A stretch of 64,000 bases of DNA from Modestobacter sp. VKM Ac-2982 (GCF_026967935.1 NZ_JAPVBL010000004.1:248001-312000), one strand, 5' to 3'; shown: positions 35,892 to 44,821, counted from the first letter of the stretch. Made by a program: numbers and translations. The notes: generated from the sequence alone by a model not told the origin.

Positions 35892-37109
35892 GTGCCCCGC
35901 GCGCTGCTCGCCCTGTCCATCGGTGCCTTCGGCATCGGCACCTCCGAGTTCGTGATCATGGGCATGCTCCCCCAGGTGGCCGAGGACTTCTCCGTCTCGG
36001 TCGCCGCGGTCGGGATCCTGATCAGCGCCTACGCCCTCGGGGTCGTCATCGGGGCGCCGACGTTGACCGCGCTGGGCGTGCGGTTCACCCCGCGGCAGAC
36101 GCTCGTCGGGCTGATGGTGGTCTTCACCGTCGGCAACACCCTCTCCGCAGTCGCCCCGACCTACGAGACGCTGATGGCCGCCCGGGTGGTCACCGCGCTG
36201 GCGCACGGCTCGTTCTTCGGGGTGGGGGCGGTCGCAGCCCGCGGGCTGGTGGCCAAGGAGAAGGGCACCCAGGCCATCTCGCTGATGTTCGTCGGGCTGA
36301 CCCTGGCCAACGTCATCGGCGTCCCCATCGGCACGTTCGTCGCCCAGCAGCTGAGCTGGCGGTTGGTGTTCGGTGGCACCGCGGTCATCGGGCTGCTCAC
36401 CATCGCCGGGCTCATCGCCTGGCTGCCCCGGGTGGCCGCCGCGCCCACCGACCTCCGGCAGGAGCTGGGCGCCTTCCGCCGGCGTCAGGTCTGGCTGACC
36501 CTCGGCGTGACCACCATCGGCTTCGCCGCGCTCTTCTCGGTCTACAGCTACGTGAGCCCGATCCTCACCGACCTCGCCGGGATGCCCGAGAGCCGGGTCA
36601 CCGTCGTGCTCGCGCTGTTCGGGGTGGGCACCACCGTGGGCACCCTGCTCGGCGGCCGGCTGGGCGACCGGTACGGCTTCGCCTTCGTCACCGTCGGGCT
36701 GCTGGTCACCGCCGCGCTCCTCGCCGTGTTCACGGTCGTGGTGGTGAACCAGGTCGCCGCCGTCGTCCTGCTCGTGCTGTTCGGTGCGATCACCTTCTCC
36801 GGCGGGCCGGTGGTGCAGAACCGGGCCATCGAGGCGGCCCGGGTCCAGGGCGGCAGCATGGTGTCGGCAGCCAACCAGGGCGCGTTCAACGCGGCCAACG
36901 CCCTGGGCGCAGCCCTGGGCGCGGCCACCCTCACCGCCGGCTGGGGCTACCGCGCGCCGATGTGGGTCGGGGCGGTGCTGGCGCTGCTGGGCGCGGGTCT
37001 GTCGGTGATCGCGCTGCGCAGCCAGCGGGCCGAGACGGCCCGCGACGCCGCCGCCGGAGCGACGGTCGCGACCCCGATGGAGAACCCCGTCCCGGTCCGC
37101 GCCGCCTGA
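35892..37109 (+). CDS. MFS exporter, AraJ/DHA1-like
   Basis: A 405-residue drug-efflux-type permease with about 12 helices. ALSIGAFGIGTSEFVIMGMLP and LISAYALGVVIGAP are typical of the DHA1 (AraJ, Cmx chloramphenicol) branch. It exports small molecules against a proton gradient; substrate unknown. GTG 35892 has GAGGAG upstream. 38 bp before the aldo/keto reductase on the same strand, so the two may be co-transcribed. Confidence 0.85.
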   Translation: MPRALLALSIGAFGIGTSEFVIMGMLPQVAEDFSVSVAAVGILISAYALGVVIGAPTLTALGVRFTPRQTLVGLMVVFTVGNTLSAVAPTYETLMAARVVTALAHGSFFGVGAVAARGLVAKEKGTQAISLMFVGLTLANVIGVPIGTFVAQQLSWRLVFGGTAVIGLLTIAGLIAWLPRVAAAPTDLRQELGAFRRRQVWLTLGVTTIGFAALFSVYSYVSPILTDLAGMPESRVTVVLALFGVGTTVGTLLGGRLGDRYGFAFVTVGLLVTAALLAVFTVVVVNQVAAVVLLVLFGAITFSGGPVVQNRAIEAARVQGGSMVSAANQGAFNAANALGAALGAATLTAGWGYRAPMWVGAVLALLGAGLSVIALRSQRAETARDAAAGATVATPMENPVPVRAA

Positions 37110-37147
37110 CGGTGTGCACGCCCGCTGCCCGCGGGTAGGCACCGCCC

Positions 37148-38038
37148 ATGACGACGACAGCCGAGAAGTCCGGTCAGTTCGCCCTCGGTGACCGCACGGT
37201 GCACCGCATCGGCTACGGCGCCATGCAGCTCGCCGGCCCGCACGTCATGGGCCCGCCCGCCGACCGGGACGGCGCCGTGGCGGTGCTGCGCCGTGCGGTC
37301 GAGCTCGGCGTCGACCACATCGACACCAGCGACTACTACGGCCCGCACGTGACCAACGAGATCATCCGTGAGGCGCTGCACCCCTACCCGGAGCAGCTCA
37401 CGATCGTCACCAAGGTCGGTGCCCGGCGGACGCCGGAGGGCGACTGGCCCGAGGCGCTGGGCGCCGACGAGCTGCGGCAGGCGGTGCGGGACAACCTCGA
37501 CCACCTGGGGCTCGACGTCCTGGAGGTGGTGAACCTGCGGATGCCCGGGTTCGCCGAGCCGGTGCAGCGCTCGCTGGCCGAGCCGATGGAGACCCTCGCC
37601 GGCCTCCAGCAAGAGGGGCTGGTCCGGCACATCGGGGTCAGCAACGTGACGCCGCAGATGTACGCCGAGGCCCGCGGCATCGCGCCGGTGGTCTGCGTGC
37701 AGAACCACTACAACCTGGTCCACCGGGCCGACGACCCGCTGGTCGACGCCCTGGCCCGGGACGGCGTCGCCTACGTCCCGTTCTTCCCCCTCGGCGGCTT
37801 CTCGCCACTGCAGTCGGCGGCGCTGGAGACGGTGGCCCGCCGGCTGGAGACCACCCCCATGCAGGTGGCGCTGACCTGGCTGCTGGCCCGCTCGCCCAAC
37901 CTGCTGCTCATCCCGGGCACCTCCTCGGTCGCCCACCTGGAGCAGAACCTGGAGGCGGCGGCCCGGGTGCTCGGCCCCGAGGAGCTGACCGAGCTGGACC
38001 GGATCGGCGGTGACGGCACCCTCGACCCCGACCTCTGA
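37148..38038 (+). CDS. Aldo/keto reductase
   Basis: A 296-residue NADPH-dependent carbonyl reductase. HRIGYGAMQLAGP, then catalytic D-Y in DHIDTSDYYGPH (aspartate and tyrosine), lysine in IVTKVGARR, and the barrel end PGTSSVAHLEQNL. ATG 37148. Its N-terminus resembles the partial gene at 1-98, suggesting recent duplication of an AKR type. Cytosolic; substrate unknown. Confidence 0.92.
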   Translation: MTTTAEKSGQFALGDRTVHRIGYGAMQLAGPHVMGPPADRDGAVAVLRRAVELGVDHIDTSDYYGPHVTNEIIREALHPYPEQLTIVTKVGARRTPEGDWPEALGADELRQAVRDNLDHLGLDVLEVVNLRMPGFAEPVQRSLAEPMETLAGLQQEGLVRHIGVSNVTPQMYAEARGIAPVVCVQNHYNLVHRADDPLVDALARDGVAYVPFFPLGGFSPLQSAALETVARRLETTPMQVALTWLLARSPNLLLIPGTSSVAHLEQNLEAAARVLGPEELTELDRIGGDGTLDPDL

Positions 38039-38047
38039 CCCACCGGT

Positions 38048-38068
38048 CCTCGCGGGCAGCTCGCGAGG
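38048..38068 (+). terminator. Short hairpin after aldo/keto reductase
   Basis: CCTCGCG/CGCGAGG, 7-bp stem with a 7-base loop, 10 bases after the stop. A larger inverted repeat follows at 38092. Confidence 0.4.
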
Positions 38069-38091
38069 TCGGCCTCGGCCGCCCGCTGCGC

Positions 38092-38157
38092 GAGTGAGCG
38101 GTTCTGGTCGTCCGGCTCGGCGCGTCCGCCCGTGTCGACGACCGGAACTGCTCACTC
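38092..38157. repeat. 21-bp inverted repeat between convergent genes
   Basis: Arms 38092-38112 and 38137-38157 pair over 21 bp, with two G-T wobbles and a 24-base loop. The right arm includes the stop codon of the PASTA gene. It can act as a terminator, or be an intergenic repeat element. Confidence 0.7.
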
Positions 38158-38544
38158 AGTGGGCGTGGCCCGGCCGGCGTGAGGGTCGGGGTGCGGACGG
38201 CGCGGCTCGCGGACCCCGGCGGCGCCGTCGTCCACGGGTTCGGTGCGCACCACCAGGCTGTCCCACCGGTGCAGCACCGAGCCGGCGGCGGGTTCCTGCC
38301 CCACCACCCGGTACCGCCCCGGCCAGGTCAGCGCGCCCAGCGGCGGACCGTCCGGGTCGGGCTGGGCCAGCTCCACGCCGGCGGCGTTCGCCACCCGGCG
38401 GGCCGCCTGGACCTCCAGCCCAACGACCGACGGCACGAGCACCAGCTCAGCGGCGCGCTCCGTGCCGTCGCGTCCCTCGCCGTCCATGCCGTCACGGTCC
38501 ATGCCGTCACGGTCCCGCGCGGGCCCGCCTGCCGGCAAGGGCAT
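38152..38544 (-). CDS. Small PASTA-domain protein
   Basis: A 130-residue protein. Residues about 33-100 look like one PASTA domain (VPSVVGLEVQAARRVANAAG, VVGQEPAAGSVLHRWDSLVV), a fold that in kinases and penicillin-binding proteins senses peptidoglycan fragments. No membrane helix or signal peptide, so its location is unclear. A repeated MDRDG motif near residue 15 is encoded by a 15-bp DNA repeat. ATG follows the ABC-F stop with no gap, suggesting coupling. Confidence 0.65.
   Translation of the reverse strand: MPLPAGGPARDRDGMDRDGMDGEGRDGTERAAELVLVPSVVGLEVQAARRVANAAGVELAQPDPDGPPLGALTWPGRYRVVGQEPAAGSVLHRWDSLVVRTEPVDDGAAGVREPRRPHPDPHAGRATPTE
38482..38515. repeat. 15-bp direct repeat in PASTA gene
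   Basis: CCATGCCGTCACGGT occurs twice in succession (about 38484-38513) and encodes a repeated MDRDG. Copy change adds or removes five residues. Confidence 0.6.
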
Positions 38545-40164
38545 TCAGCGGGCGCGCTGGACCCGGCCCTCGTCGAACACCGGCTCGGGCACCTCGCGCA
38601 CGTGTCCGTCGGCGCCGAACAGCAGGAACCGGTCGAACCTGCGGGCGAACCAGCGGTCGTGGGTCACCGCGACCACCGTGCCGTCGAAGGCGTCCAGCGC
38701 CTCCTCCAACGACTCCGCCGACAGCACGTCGAGGTTGTCGGTCGGCTCGTCCAGCAGCAGCAGGGTGGCGCCGGAGAGCTCGAGCAGGAGCACCTGGAAC
38801 CGGGCCTGCTGGCCACCGGACAGCGAGCGGAACAGCTGGTCGCCGGAGGGGGCGAGCCCGTACCGGCGCAGCGCGGCCATCGCCCGGCCGCGGTCGACGC
38901 CCGGCCGCCCGGCCTCGCCGTGCCAGAGCAGGTCGACCAGCGTGCGGTCCAGCCACTCGGGGTGGGCGTGGGTCTGGGCGAAGAACCCGGGGACGACGCG
39001 CGCCCCGAGCCGCCAGTCACCGGTGTGCGCGACCTCCTGGCCGGCCAGCAGGCGCAGGAAGTGCGACTTGCCGGCCCCGTTGGACCCCAGGACGGCGACC
39101 CGGTCGCCGTACTCGACCTCCAGGTCGAAGGCGCCCATCAGCCCGGACAGCTCCAGCTGCTCGGCGATCACCACCCGCACCCCGGTACGACCACCCCGCA
39201 GCCGCATCGCCACGTGCTGCTCCTTCGGCGGCTCCGGCGGTGCGCCGGCCGCCTCGAACTTGGCCAACCGAGTCTGCATCGCGTGGTAGGTCGACGTCAT
39301 GGCCGGGGAGTTCTTGGCCTGCTGCTGCAGCGTGCGGACCAGGTCGATCAGCCGCTCGTGCTCCTCGTCCCAGCGCCTGCGCAGCTCGGCCATCCGCTCG
39401 TGCCGGGCGGTCCGCGCAGCCGGGTAGCCGGCCCAGTCGCCGCCGTGCACCCACGCCGTCCCGCCCTCGACGGTGACCACCCGGTCGGCGACCCGGGCCA
39501 GCAGCTCCCGGTCGTGGCTCACGAACAGCACCGTCTTGCGGGTCTCGATCAGCCGCTCCTCCAGCCACCGCTTGCCGGGGACGTCGAGGTAGTTGTCCGG
39601 CTCGTCGAGCAGCAGCACCTGGTCGGGGCCGCGGAGCAGGCACTCCAGGGCCAGCCGCTTCTGCTCACCGCCGGAGAGGGTGTTCAGCTCGCGGTACTTG
39701 CAGCCGTCGTAGGGCACGCCGAGCGCGGCGACCGTGACGGTGTCCCAGGTGACCTCGACGTCGTAGCCGCCGACGTCGCCCCAGTGGGCCAGCGCGGTGG
39801 CGTAGGCCATCTGGGTCGGCTCGTCGTCGGCCTCCATCATCGCCAGCTCGGCGTCCTCGACGGCGTGCCAGGCCTGCCGGACGGCGGGCGGCGCGAGGTC
39901 GACGAGGAAGCGCTGGACGGTGGTGTCGTCGCGCACCGAGCCGATGAACTGGCGCATGACGCCCAGCCCGCCGATGAGGGCCACCGAACCGGCGTCCGGC
40001 GTCAGGTCACCGCTGATGATCCGGAGCATCGTGGTCTTGCCGGCGCCGTTCTCCCCGACCAGCGCGGCACAGGCGCCCTCCCCGATGCGGAAGGCGACGT
40101 CGTCGAGCAGCACCCGCCCGTCCGGCAGGGTGAACCGGATCCCGGTGACGTCGACGTAGCCCAT
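38545..40164 (-). CDS. ABC-F family ATPase
   Basis: A 539-residue protein with two ABC domains and no membrane part. First Walker A ENGAGKTT, signature LSGGEQKRLALE and Walker B LLLDEPDNYLD; second Walker A GSNGAGKSHF, signature LSGGQQARFQV, Walker B LLLDEPTDNLD. An arginine/glutamate-rich linker sits between. ABC-F proteins act on the ribosome, and some protect it against antibiotics. ATG 40164. PASTA gene follows immediately. Confidence 0.92.
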   Translation of the reverse strand: MGYVDVTGIRFTLPDGRVLLDDVAFRIGEGACAALVGENGAGKTTMLRIISGDLTPDAGSVALIGGLGVMRQFIGSVRDDTTVQRFLVDLAPPAVRQAWHAVEDAELAMMEADDEPTQMAYATALAHWGDVGGYDVEVTWDTVTVAALGVPYDGCKYRELNTLSGGEQKRLALECLLRGPDQVLLLDEPDNYLDVPGKRWLEERLIETRKTVLFVSHDRELLARVADRVVTVEGGTAWVHGGDWAGYPAARTARHERMAELRRRWDEEHERLIDLVRTLQQQAKNSPAMTSTYHAMQTRLAKFEAAGAPPEPPKEQHVAMRLRGGRTGVRVVIAEQLELSGLMGAFDLEVEYGDRVAVLGSNGAGKSHFLRLLAGQEVAHTGDWRLGARVVPGFFAQTHAHPEWLDRTLVDLLWHGEAGRPGVDRGRAMAALRRYGLAPSGDQLFRSLSGGQQARFQVLLLELSGATLLLLDEPTDNLDVLSAESLEEALDAFDGTVVAVTHDRWFARRFDRFLLFGADGHVREVPEPVFDEGRVQRAR

Positions 40165-40204
40165 GCCGCCATCATCGCCGACGGCACCAGCCGGTTCCGA
40201 CCGG

Positions 40205-40426
40205 TCAGCCCACCGGGCCCTGGAGGCGGTGCCGGGCGAGCCGCTCGACCAGCTCGGGCAGCGCACCGGCGGGCGCGCCGCTGAGCTGTCGCCGACACTC
40301 CTGCACCACCAGCCGGACCTCCTGCGGCCGCTCCCCGAGCTCGTCGGCCAGCCGGTCGACGGCCAGGTCCACGGCGAGGTCGACCGACGGGTCCGGTGCG
40401 ATGGTGTACAGCGCGGCCAACGGCAT
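40205..40426 (-). CDS. Small helical protein, 73 residues
   Basis: Unrecognised with certainty; the pattern DRLADELGERPQEVRLVVQECRRQL resembles the three-helix bundle proteins common in actinobacteria. A good GGAGGG ribosome site precedes ATG 40426, better than the longer open frame. No cysteine ligands apart from one. Function unknown. Confidence 0.6.
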   Translation of the reverse strand: MPLAALYTIAPDPSVDLAVDLAVDRLADELGERPQEVRLVVQECRRQLSGAPAGALPELVERLARHRLQGPVG

Positions 40427-40585
40427 CGTGGGCCCTCCGGTGCTCGTGCCCCGCGCGCCGCCGACCGGCCCGTCCCCGGGGTCCTGCTCCGGCACCAGAC
40501 TGCACCGTCGCCGGCGCACGCACCAGGGACCTGGGTCCCGGCCGGGCCACGGCGGACGCCGAGACGCCCGGCTGCGACGGGCAGG

Positions 40586-41017
40586 TCAGCCGGAGAAGCC
40601 GTTCTCCCCGCGGTCGGTGCTGGCCACGGCGTCGCGCAGCAGCCGGTCCAGCGCGGCCGTGTCCACCCGGTCCAGGGAGGTGAAGCGGATGCAGCTCTTG
40701 CCGCAGGACACCTCGCCCAGCTCTGCCGCCCGCGACTCGGCCAGGTAGGCGCCGTCCACGACGGCAGACACGTAGAGCGAGAGGTGCCGCTGCTGCGCAG
40801 CCAGCCCGATCAGCGGCCACATCGTGGTCTCCTTCGCCGACCGCGGCCGGTAGGGCATCAAGCCGTACCCGAGCATCTGCCCGCGGCCCATCGGCACGAG
40901 CTGCCGGTCGATGCCCGGCGCGGCGGCCTGCACCAGCGCGTCGGTGGCCCGCAGTTCGGCCTCCCGCGGACCGGCTCCGGCGAACCAGGCGTCGACGTCC
41001 GGGTCGCCGTCGCTCAC
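40586..41017 (-). CDS. DUF1801 domain protein
   Basis: A 143-residue DUF1801 (YdhG-like) protein, cytosolic, of unknown role. Shows MGYGLMPYRPRS-like residues (GRGQMLGYGLMPYR), LSLYVSAVVDGAYLAE and the conserved GKSCIRFTSLDRVDTAAL end. GTG 41017 overlaps the stop of the 39-residue membrane peptide by 4 bases, so translation is coupled. Confidence 0.85.
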   Translation of the reverse strand: MSDGDPDVDAWFAGAGPREAELRATDALVQAAAPGIDRQLVPMGRGQMLGYGLMPYRPRSAKETTMWPLIGLAAQQRHLSLYVSAVVDGAYLAESRAAELGEVSCGKSCIRFTSLDRVDTAALDRLLRDAVASTDRGENGFSG

Positions 41018-41133
41018 AGCACGCCGCTGAACAGCACCGCCCCGGCGGCCAGCAGCATCGCCGCCACGATGACCCCGGCGACCAGCCGCTGCCGACGTCG
41101 TCCCTCCGGGCCGAGATTGCCCATCCCCATCAT
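41014..41133 (-). CDS. 39-residue single-helix membrane peptide
   Basis: MMGMGNLGPEGRRRQRLVAG then one hydrophobic helix (VIVAAMLLAAGAVLF) ending SGVL. Too short for most gene callers, but it has a positively charged N-side, and its stop overlaps the DUF1801 start (GTGA), so translation is coupled. Function unknown. Confidence 0.6.
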   Translation of the reverse strand: MMGMGNLGPEGRRRQRLVAGVIVAAMLLAAGAVLFSGVL

Positions 41134-41150
41134 GCGAGCACGGTACGACG

Positions 41151-42068
41151 TCAGCCGACGGGGACGTGCTCCCGCCGTTCCCGGAGGAACTCCCCGGCGG
41201 TCACCGGCGGGTGGCGGGTGGGCCCGGCCGCCGCGGTGGGCAGCCGCTCGACCACGGCGAGCGGATCGGCGTCCTGGCGCAGTGCGAGGGAGAGCAGCTC
41301 CTCGGCCGGGGCCTCGACCGGCGGTGGCAGCACCCGGTGCGGCGCGGAGCGCCAGCGGTCGCCGGTCCAGCGGGCCAGCAGGTCCCCGGCGTTGACGGTG
41401 AGTGCACCGGGCACGTGCGGTGCGTCGACCCACCTGCCGTCCGGCGTGCGGATCTGCAGCCCACCCAGCCCGGCCTGGCGGTCGGTCAGCGTCAGGACGC
41501 CGTCATCGGTGTGCGGGCCGACCCGCAGCTGTCCCGGCGCCACCGACCCGACGGCCTCGCGTCCCGGGTGCCAGGTGAGGTCGGCGCACCAGGCGTCCGC
41601 GGGGCAGCGCGACACGAAGAAGTCGTCGTCCAGGTCCAGCGCCAGGGCGAAGACCCGCAGCAGTTCCGCGGCGAGCGCTGCACAGCGGACGGCGAAGGCG
41701 GTGGCGGCCGGCCGCAGACTCGGGCTGCCCGCCGGCCAGGCACCGGGATCGGGTCGGGGCTCCGGGCCGAAGCCGAACTGCTCCTTGAGGTCCGGCGGCG
41801 GCGCGGACCTCCGGGCGGGACCAGGGGGCACCCAACCGCGCCCGCCCGGGAAGCAGGCCAGCGCCGCCTTGACGGCCGGCGGCTGCGCGAAGAAGGACCG
41901 CGCCTCCTCCCGCACGCAGCAGGTGAGGGCGGAGCTGATCGGGTGGCCGGTGAGCATCAAGACGCCGACCTCGCACAGGGCCCGGTCGACGTCGGTGGCC
42001 ACCCGCCGCCGGGCGTCCGGGTCACCGGCGGACCACGGGGACAGGTCGACCAGCGGGACGGCGGTCAT
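41151..42068 (-). CDS. 2-oxoglutarate/Fe(II) oxygenase-like protein
   Basis: A 305-residue protein of the isopenicillin-N-synthase-like class. The N-terminal cap VPLVDLSPWSAGD is present. Iron ligands: GPHTDDGVLTL (H and D) and APHRVLPP (distal H). The usual RxS that binds 2-oxoglutarate is replaced by the stretch EELLSLAL, with no arginine, so the cosubstrate is doubtful. Candidate roles are desaturation or hydroxylation. ATG 42068 has GGAGAGGAAG upstream. Divergent from the GNAT gene. Confidence 0.78.
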   Translation of the reverse strand: MTAVPLVDLSPWSAGDPDARRRVATDVDRALCEVGVLMLTGHPISSALTCCVREEARSFFAQPPAVKAALACFPGGRGWVPPGPARRSAPPPDLKEQFGFGPEPRPDPGAWPAGSPSLRPAATAFAVRCAALAAELLRVFALALDLDDDFFVSRCPADAWCADLTWHPGREAVGSVAPGQLRVGPHTDDGVLTLTDRQAGLGGLQIRTPDGRWVDAPHVPGALTVNAGDLLARWTGDRWRSAPHRVLPPPVEAPAEELLSLALRQDADPLAVVERLPTAAAGPTRHPPVTAGEFLRERREHVPVG

Positions 42069-42156
42069 CGGCTTCCTCTCCCCGGGAGCCTGCGACGTTA
42101 GGGGCCCGTCGTTGCCTCCGGATGACGTCGCCGTGACGGTGTTGCAGGGTGAGGAG

Positions 42157-42696
42157 GTGCCCGCATGCCCGACGCCCCGGCTGGTGCCGTTCGAGCCCGA
42201 GCTGCTGCCGCGGGTGCTCCCCTGGTTCGACCACCCGGTGGTGCAACGGCGCCTGGGCGGCCGCAGCTGGCCCGAGCGCGAGCTGGCGTTGCGCACCGCC
42301 GCCCGGGGCGAGGAGTTCCGCGGCCGGACCGTGCTGCGCGCGCACTCGTCCGTCGCGCTGGACGCGGACGGCGAGCCGGTCGCGCTGATCGGCGGCGACG
42401 TCTACGACCGCTGGACGCAGTGGGACCCGGCCACCGGACAGGTCACCGCCGTCGACGAGCGCCGCACGATGGGCGCCGCGTACGTGGTCGACCCGGCCCG
42501 CTGGCGCCGCGGGTACGGGTCGGCGGCGCTGCGGGCCCTCGGCACGGCCGACGCGCTCGCCGACGTCGAGCAGTTCGTGCTCGGCATCGAGCCGGACAAC
42601 ACCGCCAGCCTGCGGACGGCGACCGCGGTCGGGTTCGACCCGCTCACCACCGAGCCCGACGCCGAGGACCTGGTCTACCTGCACCTGGTGCGCTGA
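42157..42696 (+). CDS. GNAT-family N-acetyltransferase
   Basis: A roughly 179-residue acetyltransferase. The acetyl-CoA loop is in VVDPARWRRGYGSAALRAL, and the family end is GIEPDNTASLRTATAVGF. Substrate unknown. The start is uncertain: GTG 42157 lies directly against GAGGAG; GTG 42133 is an in-frame alternative. An ATG at 42165 with an ideal ribosome-site spacing is in the wrong frame. Confidence 0.78.
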   Translation: MPACPTPRLVPFEPELLPRVLPWFDHPVVQRRLGGRSWPERELALRTAARGEEFRGRTVLRAHSSVALDADGEPVALIGGDVYDRWTQWDPATGQVTAVDERRTMGAAYVVDPARWRRGYGSAALRALGTADALADVEQFVLGIEPDNTASLRTATAVGFDPLTTEPDAEDLVYLHLVR

Positions 42697-42747
42697 CCGG
42701 ACCGTGCGCAGGCCCGCACTGTCGGCACCGGCTGCCAGGGTGTCGGC

Positions 42748-43800
42748 ATGACGGTGGAGCTGGCCCAGCTGCGGATGGCGGCGCAACGGCTGATCGGTGA
42801 ACGGTGCCCGACCCCGGCCGAGGCGGTGCGCTGGTCGACCGCCGTCCAGGGGCAGGACCTGCCCGGCGCGCTGACCTCGGTCGCGCTGCGCACCGTCGGC
42901 GGCACCCGGGCCACGGTCGAGACTGCGCTGGACGCCGGCGAGGTGGTCCGTTCCTGGCCGATGCGCGGCACGCTGCACCTCACCGCCGCCGAGGACCTGC
43001 CCTGGATGCTGGAGCTGCTCGGTCCGCGGGTGCTGGCCGGCGCGTCCACCAGACGGGCATCACTGGGCATCACCGACGCCGAGATCGAGCGGGCACGGGA
43101 GCTGGCCGTCGACGCGCTCAGCGGCGGTGGACGGTCGTCCCGGGCCGAGCTCCTCGCTGCGATCTCGGCTGGCGGCGTGCCCACGACCGGTCAACGCGGC
43201 TACCACCTGCTCTGGTACCTGTCCCAGACCGGCACGCTCGTGCTCGGCCCGACCGCCGACGGCGACCAGCAGTTCGTGCTGCTCGACGAGTGGGTGCCCG
43301 CCCCCCGTCGCCTGGAGCGCGAGGAGGCCCTCGGCGAGCTGGCCCTGCGGTTCTTCACCTCCCACGGCCCGGCGACCGTGAAGGACCTGGTCCGCTGGGC
43401 CGGGGTCCTCGTCCGCGACGTCAAGGCCGGGCTGGCGATCGCCGCACCGCAGCTGGAGCGCCTCGTCGTCGACGGCACCGAACACTGGATGGACCCGGCC
43501 ACGCCCGCCCGGCTCGCCGCCGCCCGCGCCGAGGCCGACGGCGTGCACCTGCTGCCCGGCTTCGACGAGCTGGTGCTCGGCTACGCCGACCGCAGCTGCA
43601 CCGTGCCGGCCGAGTTCGCCGACCGGATCGTGCCCGGCAACAACGGGGTCTTCCGGGCCACCGCGGTGCACCGGGGTCGCGTCGTGGGCGTCTGGCGAGT
43701 GGGCCGGGGCAAGGCCCGGGCGATCGAGCTGGAGCCGTTCACCGAGCTGCCCGCGACGGTGCTGGCCGCCGTGCAGGAGCGGTACGCCGAGCTGCCCTGA
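42748..43800 (+). CDS. AlkZ/YcaQ-like winged-helix DNA glycosylase
   Basis: A 350-residue HTH_42 protein. The family's QxQ catalytic loop is TAVQGQDLPGAL (residues about 31-42). Winged-helix blocks include RSWPMRGTLHLTAAEDL, TTGQRGYHLLWYLSQTGTL and GPATVKDLVRWAGVL. Relatives excise alkylated or crosslinked bases, including natural-product adducts in producers. It is followed after 49 bp by an aldo/keto reductase. Cytosolic. Confidence 0.85.
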   Translation: MTVELAQLRMAAQRLIGERCPTPAEAVRWSTAVQGQDLPGALTSVALRTVGGTRATVETALDAGEVVRSWPMRGTLHLTAAEDLPWMLELLGPRVLAGASTRRASLGITDAEIERARELAVDALSGGGRSSRAELLAAISAGGVPTTGQRGYHLLWYLSQTGTLVLGPTADGDQQFVLLDEWVPAPRRLEREEALGELALRFFTSHGPATVKDLVRWAGVLVRDVKAGLAIAAPQLERLVVDGTEHWMDPATPARLAAARAEADGVHLLPGFDELVLGYADRSCTVPAEFADRIVPGNNGVFRATAVHRGRVVGVWRVGRGKARAIELEPFTELPATVLAAVQERYAELP

Positions 43801-43849
43801 GCTCCTCCGCCCGGGGTTGCGCGCGGCCACGCCGGGGGAAGGAGAGGCC

Positions 43850-44821
43850 ATGGAGTACACGCGTCTGGGCAGCACCGGCCTGCAGGTGTCCCGCCTCTGT
43901 CTCGGGATGATGAGCTTCGGCGACCCCGCCCGCGGCGGGCACCCGTGGAGCCTGCCCGAGGAGGAGAGCCGGGCCGTCATCGAGAAGGCGCTCGCCGCCG
44001 GGATCACCTTCTTCGACACCGCGAACGTCTACTCGGCCGGCTCCAGCGAGGAGATCACCGGCCGCGCGATCCGCGACTTCGCCGACCGGGAGGACGTCGT
44101 CCTGGCGACGAAGGTGCACGGTCGGATGCGGCCGGGGCCGAACGGCGCCGGGCTCTCCCGCAAGGCGGTCCTGGCCGAGCTCGACGCCAGCCTCACCCGG
44201 CTGGGCACCGACTACGTCGACCTGTACCAGATCCACCGCTGGGACCCGGCCACGCCGATCGAGGAGACGCTGGAGGCGCTGGACTCCGCGGTGCGCTCGG
44301 GGAAGGTGCGCTACCTCGGCGCCTCCAGCATGTGGGCCTGGCAGTTCAGCAAGGCGCTGCACCGGGCCGGCGAGCACGGCTGGCACCGGTTCGTGTCCAT
44401 GCAGGACCACTACAACCTGCTCAACCGCGAGGAGGAGCGGGAGATGCTGCCGCTCTGCGCCGACGAGGGCATCGGGGTGATCCCGTGGAGCCCGCTGGCC
44501 CGAGGCCGGCTGACCCGCGACTGGGACTCCCAGACCGACCGGTCGGAGACCGACGAGTTCGGCAGCAGGCTCTACGCCGAGGAGGACCGGGTGATCGTCG
44601 AGCGGGTGGCCGAGGTCGCCGAGGCCCGCGGGGTGCCCCGGGCGCAGGTCGCCCTCGCCTGGGTGCTCAGCAAGCCGGTGGTGACCGCGCCGATCATCGG
44701 CGTCACCAAGGACCGGCACCTGGACGACGCGGTCGCGGCGGTGGAGCTGCGGCTGTCGGAGGAGGAGATCGCCCGGCTCGAGGAGCCCTACACCCCGCAC
44801 GCGGTGGTCGGCTTCTCCTGA
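43850..44821 (+). CDS. Aldo/keto reductase
   Basis: A 323-residue AKR of the YhdN / potassium-channel-beta-like type. FDTANVYSAGSSEE carries the aspartate and tyrosine, LATKVHGRMR the lysine, and LYQIHRWDPATPIEETLEAL continues the barrel. NADPH-dependent reduction of aldehydes is likely; substrate unknown. ATG 43850 has GGAGAGG upstream. Different subfamily from the reductase at 37148. Confidence 0.93.
   Translation: MEYTRLGSTGLQVSRLCLGMMSFGDPARGGHPWSLPEEESRAVIEKALAAGITFFDTANVYSAGSSEEITGRAIRDFADREDVVLATKVHGRMRPGPNGAGLSRKAVLAELDASLTRLGTDYVDLYQIHRWDPATPIEETLEALDSAVRSGKVRYLGASSMWAWQFSKALHRAGEHGWHRFVSMQDHYNLLNREEEREMLPLCADEGIGVIPWSPLARGRLTRDWDSQTDRSETDEFGSRLYAEEDRVIVERVAEVAEARGVPRAQVALAWVLSKPVVTAPIIGVTKDRHLDDAVAAVELRLSEEEIARLEEPYTPHAVVGFS

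Noticed and set aside
42165-42800. Alternative GNAT-region ORF starting ATG 42165
   Set aside because: The product is a low-complexity arginine/alanine/glycine string; the GNAT frame carries the acetyl-CoA motif.
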